Made by a program: the position numbers and the translations under genes. 10,018 nt of DNA. It comes from DASQPA01 sp035644215. GTDB lineage: Bacteria; Acidobacteriota; Thermoanaerobaculia; Multivoradales; UBA5704. Positions within the stretch are counted from its first letter, which is position 1. The number at the start of each line of letters is the position of its first letter. Location: assembly GCA_035644215.1 (NCBI GenBank), contig DASQPA010000376.1:1-10018 (forward strand), in the 5' to 3' direction. The notes below the pieces were generated by a model that worked only from the letters and a program-made list of their open reading frames with translations, was not told the origin of the DNA and did not search any database. Below, in pieces: positions 1 to 4,904 of the stretch.

Positions 1-14
1 CTTCCAGACGCTCT

Positions 15-224
15 CCGGACGCTTCCGGACGCGTGGGAAGTCACTTTCCACGCCTCGGAAGTCGAGCCGGAGGGATGAAAAGTCTTCCCGGATGCATGGA
101 AAGTTACTTTCCACGCATGGGAAGTCGAGCCGGAGGCGTCCAAAGTCGAGCCGGAGAGGTTGAAAGTCGACTTGGAGGGATCGGAAGTCGAGCCGGAGGC
201 GTTGGAAGTCGACCCGGAGAACTT
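15..224. repeat. 21-bp tandem repeat array with a 63-bp higher-order period
   Basis: Nine consecutive 21-base units lie in perfect register at 36-56, 57-77, 78-98, 99-119, 120-140, 141-161, 162-182, 183-203 and 204-224, with a degenerate tenth at 15-35. The most common core is GGAAGTCGAGCCGGAGG. Units 36-56 and 99-119 share ACTTTCCACGC, 57-77 and 120-140 share the GAGCCGGAGG core, and 15-35 and 78-98 share a CCGGA-rich tail, so a three-unit (63 bp) block appears duplicated. Two units create hairpins: GCGTGGGAAG/CTTTCCACGC at 31-40/44-53, and a near copy around 94-116. Because 21 is a multiple of three the array stays open in several frames on both strands, which explains the low-complexity reading frames here. 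I see no ribosome binding site or codon signature arguing for a protein. The array probably extends left beyond the window. Confidence 0.8.
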
Positions 225-344
225 TTTGAGGGCGTTCCAGGGATTCTGGACCCGCGCACGGAGTCTTCGGCCGGTCCCCTCGGCGCCATCGACCTTTCCG
301 AACCTTCCTCACCTCACCCGTTGGACTCTACCCCGCGTAGGTCA
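225..344. other. Gene-free spacer after the tandem array
   Basis: I see no supported gene, RNA or promoter here. The open frames crossing it are continuations of the frames kept open by the 21-bp repeat and have no recognisable protein content. Confidence 0.5.
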
Positions 345-352
345 CCCCTCAC

Positions 353-422
353 CTGACCGCCCCCCTCCTGGCCTCCCCCCTGTCCCAGCCCTCCCACTCC
401 CAAGGGGGAGGGACGCAAGTAG
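353..422. repeat. GC-rich REP-like intergenic element, copy 1
   Basis: A C-rich strand followed by a G-rich strand forms a hairpin: CCCTCCC (389-395) pairs with GGGAGGG (406-412). It is followed by GAGGGACGCAAGTAG (408-422), whose relatives recur at 488-501 and 584-597. The C-rich run opening with CCCCTCACCTGACC resembles, in opposite orientation, the element at 635-695. This type of CCCTCACC/GGGAGAGG element is commonly found between genes of high-GC bacteria. Membership in a specific named family is not claimed. Confidence 0.5.
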
Positions 423-454
423 CTGGCGATCGAGGTGATCGCGGCCCCGCCCGG

Positions 455-470
455 CCGGCGAAAACGCCGG
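455..470. repeat. Perfect 6-bp hairpin with AAAA loop
   Basis: CCGGCG (455-460), loop AAAA (461-464), CGCCGG (465-470). It is flanked by two copies of GGCGATCG (425-432 and 469-476). No T-run follows, so it is not a standard terminator. It is probably part of the surrounding intergenic repeat cluster. Confidence 0.5.
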
Positions 471-487
471 CGATCGGAACACAACCT

Positions 488-597
488 GAGGGACGCGGTA
501 GGCGGCGGTGGCGGCATGCGGGGCAGGGCAGGCACAGGGGCTCGGCCCCTACGCTGCCCTGCCTCGGACCATTCGTGCCCGGGGAGGGACGCGGTAG
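488..597. repeat. Nested hairpin bounded by direct repeats GAGGGACGCGGTAG
   Basis: The 14-base direct repeat GAGGGACGCGGTAG occurs at 488-501 and again at 584-597, 96 bases apart. Between the copies is a two-level inverted repeat: GGCAGGGCA (522-530) pairs with TGCCCTGCC (555-563), and inside it AGGGGC (536-541) pairs with GCCCCT (545-550) around TCG. The layout (short direct repeats bounding a strong cruciform) suggests a small non-autonomous repeat element rather than a gene. The open frames across it are artefacts of high GC. Confidence 0.55.
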
Positions 598-634
598 CAG
601 GCGGCCCTGCCACTCCGACCTCCTACACGCACCG

Positions 635-695
635 CTCCCCTCTCCCGGTGGTGCGGGAGGGCGGGTCGGGAGAGGGGCCGGGGGTGAGGGCTCCC
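635..695. repeat. GC-rich REP-like intergenic element, copy 2 (inverted)
   Basis: CCCCTCTCCC (637-646) pairs perfectly with GGGAGAGGGG (668-677) across a 21-base loop, followed by CCGGGGGTGAGGG. Read on the minus strand it begins CCCTCACCCCCGGCCCCTC, matching the general design of the element at 353-412 in reverse. Elements of this appearance are dispersed between genes in many high-GC genomes and often generate spurious proline/glycine/arginine-rich reading frames. Confidence 0.55.
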
Positions 696-719
696 AGTGA
701 GCCTCCCTGATGCCCGCTA

Positions 720-747
720 TTGACGCCCGGCCCAATTCGGATATAGT
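720..747 (+). promoter_or_regulatory. Sigma70-type promoter for the FadL-like porin gene
   Basis: TTGACG at 720-725 and TATAGT at 742-747 are separated by 16 bases. Five of six bases match the -35 consensus and four of six match the -10. The predicted start near 754 would give a leader of about 90 bases before the ATG at 847. The leader contains a small perfect hairpin, ACCGCC-GGA-GGCGGT (787-801). No fatty-acid-responsive operator could be recognised. Confidence 0.6.
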
Positions 748-846
748 TTCGCGACAACTTGATGATATGCAGGGTCTTCGTTGCGGACCGCCGGAGGCGG
801 TGTTGAGGGGGCGGAGCCTTTACTGATCTGAACTAGGGAGATGAAG

Positions 847-2115
847 ATGAACCTGACCAAGCGTTACCTGTTGCTCGGCCTCACCGTCCTGCTCTCCGCC
901 GCCCCGGCGTGGGCGCTCGACGGCCACCTGCTGCACGGCATCGGCGCCGTCAACAGCTCCATGGGCGGCGCCGGCGTCGCCCTTCCCGGCGATCCGCTGG
1001 GGGCGCTCAACGCCAACCCTGCTCTGCTCACCAAGATCGACGGCCACCGTTTCGAGTTCAGCTCCGAGATCCTGCGGGCGACCAACACGCTCTCGAGCCA
1101 GGCCGGCCCGTTCTCCGGCACCACCAAGGACAGCAGCGCCCCCGCGGTGCTGCCGGCCTTCGGCTGGACCTACCATGCGCCGGGCAGCAACGTCGCCTTC
1201 GGCATGGGCTTCCTGGGTCTCGCCGGCTTCGGCGTCGACTACCGCGAAGATCCCAACAACCCGCTCCTCGCCCCGCAGCCGTTCGGCGCCGGCCGGGTCT
1301 TCTCGAGCTACCAGATGCTCAAGATCCCGATCTCCGCTTCCTTCCAGCTGGCACCCAACTTCTCGCTCGGCTTCTCGGCCAACGCCGAACGGGCGACCCT
1401 GGAGGTCCAGCCGGCCGGTTTCGCCCCTCCCGACTGCACCGCCGGCGGGGTCTGTTTCTTCCCCGACGTGCACAGCGACAGCCGCTTCGGCTTCGGCGCC
1501 ACCGTGGGCGCGCTCTGGGAGATCAATCCGGCGTTCAACCTGGGCGGCTCCTACACCACCAAGACCAAGTTCCAGAGCTTCGAGTTCAATACCGTCCACG
1601 CCAACCCCAACCTGCCCAACTTCGGCACCGCGCGGACCATCAAGTTCGAGATCGACACGCCGGCCATCGCGGTCGTCGGCCTGGGCTTCACGCCGACCCC
1701 CAACCTCTCCTTCGCTCTCGACGGCAAGTGGGTCCAGTACGCGAGCGCCGCGGGCTTCGGCAGCGGCACCGGCGCCCTGGGCTGGGAGAACATCAAGGTG
1801 ATCGCCGCCGGCGTCCAGCTCAAGGCGACCCCCGGCCTCACCCTGCGCGCCGGCTACAACCACTCGGACAACCCGATCCCGGACAAGCTCTCCTTCAACA
1901 GCATCATCGCCCCGGCGATCTTCCAGACCCACGCCTGCATCGGGCTGGGGCTCAAGGTCTACGGCAACCTCGATGCCAATCTGGCGCTCTACCACGTGTT
2001 CAAGGTCGAGGGAAGTGGTCCGTTCCTGTCTCCCTCCGGGCCGGTTCCCGGCACTAAGGTTACGAACAAGCAGGAGGTCAACTCCGCCGTGATGACGTTC
2101 TCCTTCCACGTCTAG
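847..2115 (+). CDS. FadL/OmpP1/TodX-family outer-membrane transport protein
   Basis: This is an outer-membrane beta-barrel of the FadL family, which lets long-chain fatty acids or other hydrophobic compounds cross the outer membrane. From ATG 847 it is 422 residues, the usual family length. Residues 1-23 form a signal peptide: basic start (KR), leucine-rich core, and an AWA cleavage site before LDG. The mature N-terminus has the family pattern of a small, glycine-rich plug segment (GIGAVNSSMGGAGVALPGD) leading to NANPALL (N57-P58). The rest alternates short strands, many with aromatic ends, and the C-terminus VMTFSFHV is a typical barrel-closing strand. The Shine-Dalgarno AGGGAG (835-840) directly abuts an upstream ATG at 841 but sits six bases from ATG 847, so 847 is preferred; 841 adds two residues. 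It has its own promoter and terminator, so it is probably monocistronic. The acyl-CoA ligase and hydratase/dehydrogenase downstream support a fatty-acid role. The true ligand is inferred. Confidence 0.85.
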   Translation: MNLTKRYLLLGLTVLLSAAPAWALDGHLLHGIGAVNSSMGGAGVALPGDPLGALNANPALLTKIDGHRFEFSSEILRATNTLSSQAGPFSGTTKDSSAPAVLPAFGWTYHAPGSNVAFGMGFLGLAGFGVDYREDPNNPLLAPQPFGAGRVFSSYQMLKIPISASFQLAPNFSLGFSANAERATLEVQPAGFAPPDCTAGGVCFFPDVHSDSRFGFGATVGALWEINPAFNLGGSYTTKTKFQSFEFNTVHANPNLPNFGTARTIKFEIDTPAIAVVGLGFTPTPNLSFALDGKWVQYASAAGFGSGTGALGWENIKVIAAGVQLKATPGLTLRAGYNHSDNPIPDKLSFNSIIAPAIFQTHACIGLGLKVYGNLDANLALYHVFKVEGSGPFLSPSGPVPGTKVTNKQEVNSAVMTFSFHV

Positions 2116-2124
2116 GAAAGAGAG

Positions 2125-2168
2125 TTCATCCGGCGGCGGGGGCCGGATGAATGAATTTCTCTTTTCTT
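2125..2168 (+). terminator. Intrinsic terminator after the porin gene
   Basis: TTCATCCGGC (2125-2134) pairs perfectly with GCCGGATGAA (2142-2151) around a 7-base loop. A T-rich tract TTTCTCTTTTCTT follows at 2156-2168. It starts ten bases after the stop codon and separates the porin from the next gene. Confidence 0.75.
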
Positions 2169-2185
2169 GGTAGGGGGAACCACAG

Positions 2186-2581
2186 ATGCACAGGATCGAG
2201 GAGACGAGCTACGGATACCGCCTCACCCTTGAGGGCTTTCTACAACGCGACGAAGCAGGAGAGCTTCTCGCCCGGATGAAGGACACCGTGCGGCCCCGAA
2301 ACGGCGGCTTCGCGGTGCTCTTGGACATGCGGTACTCCCGCGCCTTCCCCGCCGAGGCGCAGGAGCTCATCAAGGAAGCGCTGGTGTTCTGCAAGAACGC
2401 GGGCCTGGAGCGCAACGCGGTAGTCTTGAACAGCGCCATCGCGACCCTCCAGGCCAAGCGCCTGGCCCGGGAAACCGGGATCGCGCAGATGATCCGTTAC
2501 ATCGACGCCTCGGCCGAGCCGGAGTGGGAGAAGACCGCCGTCGGCTGGTTGATCGACGCGGTCGACCCGAGCTATCACTAG
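2186..2581 (+). CDS. Small STAS/SpoIIAA-like domain protein
   Basis: A 131-residue cytoplasmic protein with no signal peptide or membrane segment. The start is well placed: AGGGGG at 2172-2177 lies eight bases upstream of ATG 2186. The pattern is that of the SpoIIAA-like/STAS fold: an N-terminal strand pair (YGYRLTLEG), a central hydrophobic strand ending in an acidic residue (FAVLLDM, residues 42-48), a helix (AEAQELIKEALVFCKNAG), a second strand (RNAVVLNS) and a C-terminal helix (WEKTAVGWLID). No serine corresponding with certainty to the phosphorylated serine of true anti-anti-sigma factors could be placed, so a partner-switch role is not claimed. No kinase or sigma factor lies nearby. It is isolated between terminators, so its partner is unknown. 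Fold assignment is moderate; function is unknown. Confidence 0.6.
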   Translation: MHRIEETSYGYRLTLEGFLQRDEAGELLARMKDTVRPRNGGFAVLLDMRYSRAFPAEAQELIKEALVFCKNAGLERNAVVLNSAIATLQAKRLARETGIAQMIRYIDASAEPEWEKTAVGWLIDAVDPSYH

Positions 2582-2611
2582 GCCGTACCCCTGCCCTGCC
2601 CGCCGCACCGA

Positions 2612-2650
2612 CGGGGCGGTCCTTCGGGACCGCCCCGCGAGGGCCCTTTT
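2612..2650 (+). terminator. Terminator-like hairpin with UUCG tetraloop
   Basis: CGGGGCGGTCC (2612-2622) and GGACCGCCCCG (2627-2637) form a perfect 11-bp stem closed by C(TTCG)G, an exceptionally stable loop. The T4 run is displaced to 2647-2650, nine bases after the stem, so termination efficiency is uncertain. The position 30 bases after the preceding stop codon fits a 3' end. Confidence 0.7.
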
Positions 2651-2828
2651 GTCGGAACAAGGGGCTTGAAAGCGCGACGAGAAAGGCGCATCATCTGCGC
2701 GTCCCAACAGGAGCGGTCGTCAGCCCTGCCTCCACAGCGAGGTGCGCCGAGTGGCCGTTCGGGAGCTCCGCGAGGAGGGGGGAGGGGAGGGCCTTTAGGC
2801 CCCGCTTGTCGTATCTGCCGTACTGAGT
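2651..2828. other. Gene-free spacer with small inverted repeats
   Basis: No supported gene. It holds GCGCA-TCATC-TGCGC (2686-2700), a purine-rich G-tract at about 2771-2791, and the palindrome GGGCCT-TT-AGGCCC (2789-2802). Reading frames across it have no recognisable content. Confidence 0.5.
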
Positions 2829-2853
2829 GACGCCCGGCCCCGTGCCGGGCGTC
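2829..2853. terminator. Strong hairpin between the STAS-like gene and tRNA-Pro
   Basis: GACGCCCGGC (2829-2838) pairs perfectly with GCCGGGCGTC (2844-2853) around CCCGT. On the plus strand CGTTTATG follows, only a weak T-run; on the minus strand no T-run follows. It could be a backup terminator for either flanking transcript. Confidence 0.4.
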
Positions 2854-2887
2854 CGTTTATGGGGGGGGGGATATCCCCCACAAACGG
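2853..2887 (-). repeat. 13-bp inverted repeat just downstream of tRNA-Pro, with a G10 run
   Basis: CCGTTTATGGGGG (2853-2865) and CCCCCACAAACGG (2875-2887) are inverted copies with a single mismatch that becomes a G-U pair in the minus-strand RNA. The run of ten G at 2861-2870 lies inside it, and GGGGGATATCCCCC (2866-2879) is a perfect palindrome. Eleven bases from the tRNA CCA end, it probably folds in the tRNA precursor trailer and may act in 3' end formation. The G10 tract is prone to sequencing error. Confidence 0.5.
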
Positions 2888-2897
2888 CAAACGGGAA

Positions 2898-2974
2898 TGG
2901 TCGGGGCGAGAGGATTTGAACCTCCGGCCTCACGGTCCCGAACCGTGCGCTCTACCAAGCTGAGCTACGCCCCG
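2898..2974 (-). tRNA. tRNA-Pro with anticodon CGG
   Basis: On the minus strand a complete 77-base cloverleaf is visible, including an encoded CCA end (2898-2900). The acceptor stem CGGGGCG/CGCCCCG is perfect (2968-2974 with 2902-2908) with discriminator A at 2901. The D arm reads GCTC...GAGC. The anticodon stem CACGG/CCGTG encloses loop TTCGGGA (2936-2942), giving anticodon CGG (2938-2940), which reads the proline codon CCG. The T arm has loop TTCAAAT. The C1-G72 pair and A73 are typical of bacterial tRNA-Pro. It reads away from the acyl-CoA ligase gene and has its own promoter. Confidence 0.95.
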
Positions 2975-3014
2975 ACGGGAGCGGTACGCTGGACGCACCG
3001 CGGACGAGGGCGGA

Positions 3015-3043
3015 AGGATAGCGCCCACGACCCGGGCCGTCAA
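3015..3043 (-). promoter_or_regulatory. Sigma70-type promoter of tRNA-Pro
   Basis: On the minus strand TTGACG (3038-3043) and TATCCT (3015-3020) are separated by exactly 17 bases. The predicted start near 3008 leaves a leader of about 34 bases before the mature tRNA 5' end at 2974. The element sits in the 120-base gap between the tRNA and the ligase gene. A possible plus-strand -10, TAGAAT at 3057-3062, lacks a convincing -35, so the promoter of the ligase operon is not settled. Confidence 0.7.
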
Positions 3044-3095
3044 GCTGGCTCTGGGATAGAATCCCCCCCGCACACCAAGCCCCCGGGAGGGATCC

Positions 3096-4904
3096 ATGGC
3101 GATCAGCACTCTGACGGAGCTGTTCTTCAAGGCCGCAAGCCACAACAAACCGGACTGCCTGCTCCACAAGGTGGGTGGCACCTACCATCCGGTGTCGACG
3201 GCCGAGCTGGTCGACCGCGTCCGCCGCCTGTGGAAGGGCCTGGGGGAGCTCGGGGTCCAGCCCGGCGACCGGGTGGCCCTGATGTCCGAGAACGGCCCGC
3301 ACTGGCCGACGGTCGACTTCGCGACCCTCGCCGCGGGCGCCGTCCTGGTGCCCATCTACCCCACCCTGCTGCCCGACCAGGCCGCCTACATCGCCAACGA
3401 CTGCGGCGCCAAGGTGGTGGTCGCCGAGACCCGCGCTCATCTGGACGGCCTCCTCGGCCTCGCCGCCCAGCTGCCGGCCGTGCAGAAGTACGTGCTCATC
3501 CAGGGCCAGTCGGACGACCCGCGGGTGGTGAGCCTCGACCAGCTGATCGAGCGCGGGGCGGGGGTCGACGTCGCCGCCTTCGAGGCGCGGGCGCGGTCCG
3601 TGAAGCCGGACGACCTCGCGACCTTCATCTATACCAGCGGCACGACGGGGCAGCCCAAGGGCGTCATGCTCACCCACGGCAACCTCGCCTCGAACGTCTC
3701 GGCCTCGATCCCGGCGATCGACATCGCGGCCAGCTACACGGCCCTCTCGTTTCTCCCCCTCTCCCACTCCTTCGAGCGCATCGTCGACTACATCTACTTC
3801 TACAACGGCTGCTCGATCGCCTACGCCGAGTCGGTCGCCGCCGTCGTCCAGAACATGCAGGAGACCCGGCCGCACGTCTTCGTCTCGGTGCCCCGGGTCT
3901 ACGAGAAGTTCCTGGCGCGGGTGCAGGAGAACGTCGCCCAGAGCTCGCCCTTCCGGCAGAAGATCTTCGCCTGGGCGCAGGGCGTGGGGCGCGAGTCGCT
4001 CCCCTACCGCCTGGCGCAGAAGCATCCCGGCGGCCTCCTCGGCCTGAAGCTCGCCCTCGCCGACAAGCTCGTCTTCGGGAAGATCCGCGAGCGCCTGGGC
4101 GGCCGCTTCGTCTTCGCCGTCTCTGGCGGCGCGCCGCTCGCCCGCGACCTGGCCGAGTTCTTCTGGGGGATCGGGGTGCCGATCTTCGAGGGCTACGGTC
4201 TCTCGGAGACCTCGCCGGTCATCTCGGTCAACACCCCCGCCGCGGTCAAGATGGGGACCGTGGGGCGTCCGGTCCAGAACGTCACGGTGAAAATCGCCGA
4301 GGATGGCGAGATCCTCGCCAAGGGGCCGAACGTCATGAAAGGCTACTGGAACCTGCCCGAAGCCACGGCCGAGGCGATCGACAAAGAGGGCTGGTTCCAC
4401 ACCGGCGACATCGGCGAAGTCGACGCCGACGGGTTCCTCCGCATCACCGACCGTAAGAAGGAGCTGATCATCAACGCCTACGGCAAGAACATCGCCCCGG
4501 CGCCGATCGAGAACTCCTTGAAGAGCAGCCGCTTCATCGGCCAGGCGGTGGTGATCGGCGACCGGCGGAAGTTCCTCTCCGCCCTCCTGGTGCCCGACTT
4601 CGAGGCGTTGAAGCCGTGGGCCGAGAAACAGGGGATCGCAACCGCCGATTCCGGCGACATGGCGACCTTCCTCGCCAACCCCCAGGTGCGCGCCCTCTAC
4701 GAGGGGGAGGTCCAGGCGGTCAACAAGGGGCTCGCCCACTATGAGCAGATCTCGGCCTGGGAGCTCTTGCCCGCCGAGTTCACCCTGGAGACCGGCGAGC
4801 TCACCCCGACCCAGAAGGTCAAGCGGCGGGTGGTCTACAAGAAGTACGGTGACGTGATCGACCGGCTCTACGAGCGGGCCGAGGCGGGCCGGGCGGCCTC
4901 CTGA
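3096..4904 (+). CDS. Long-chain fatty-acid--CoA ligase (AMP-forming, FadD15-like)
   Basis: A 602-residue AMP-binding enzyme that activates long-chain fatty acids to acyl-CoA with ATP and CoA, normally at the inner face of the cytoplasmic membrane. All core signatures are present: phosphate-binding loop YTSGTTGQPKG (residues 179-189), FLPLSHSFER, acyl/adenylate motif YGLSETSP (367-374), ribose-binding GWFHTGD (432-438), hinge ITDRKKELI (450-458) followed by NAYGKNIAP, and the C-terminal lobe TPTQKVKRR, where a lysine of this stretch (K574 or K576) should complete adenylation. The length of about 600 with a long insert before the YGLSE motif matches the LC-FACS/FadD15 group rather than the ~560-residue E. 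coli FadD. The start is supported by GGGAGG (3085-3090), five bases before ATG 3096. Its TGA overlaps the ATG of the next gene by one base, so the two are translationally coupled. Chain-length preference cannot be read from sequence alone. Confidence 0.92.
   Translation: MAISTLTELFFKAASHNKPDCLLHKVGGTYHPVSTAELVDRVRRLWKGLGELGVQPGDRVALMSENGPHWPTVDFATLAAGAVLVPIYPTLLPDQAAYIANDCGAKVVVAETRAHLDGLLGLAAQLPAVQKYVLIQGQSDDPRVVSLDQLIERGAGVDVAAFEARARSVKPDDLATFIYTSGTTGQPKGVMLTHGNLASNVSASIPAIDIAASYTALSFLPLSHSFERIVDYIYFYNGCSIAYAESVAAVVQNMQETRPHVFVSVPRVYEKFLARVQENVAQSSPFRQKIFAWAQGVGRESLPYRLAQKHPGGLLGLKLALADKLVFGKIRERLGGRFVFAVSGGAPLARDLAEFFWGIGVPIFEGYGLSETSPVISVNTPAAVKMGTVGRPVQNVTVKIAEDGEILAKGPNVMKGYWNLPEATAEAIDKEGWFHTGDIGEVDADGFLRITDRKKELIINAYGKNIAPAPIENSLKSSRFIGQAVVIGDRRKFLSALLVPDFEALKPWAEKQGIATADSGDMATFLANPQVRALYEGEVQAVNKGLAHYEQISAWELLPAEFTLETGELTPTQKVKRRVVYKKYGDVIDRLYERAEAGRAAS

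Noticed and set aside
36..224. CRISPR array
   Set aside because: The repeats are contiguous 21-base units without unique spacers and no cas gene is near.
33..356. Open frame encoding glycine/serine/arginine repeats
   Set aside because: The frame is open only because the 21-bp repeat has no stop in several frames on both strands; there is no ribosome site and no domain.
820..2109. Long minus-strand open frame (429 codons)
   Set aside because: It is the antisense shadow of the FadL-like gene, with the low-complexity R/G/E/A/V composition typical of high-GC shadows.
2898..2974. tRNA-Pro as an integration site for a mobile element
   Set aside because: No integrase gene and no second copy of the tRNA 3' end was seen in the window; both sides carry ordinary chromosomal genes.
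2691..3181. Minus-strand frames including VAQLGRAHGSGP and QILSPRP segments
   Set aside because: These are translations of the tRNA-Pro gene and its flanks, a common mis-annotation around tRNAs.
2897..4739. Long frames on both strands across the ligase gene (519 and 595 codons)
   Set aside because: Frame-shifted and antisense shadows of the acyl-CoA ligase, which has complete family motifs in its own frame.
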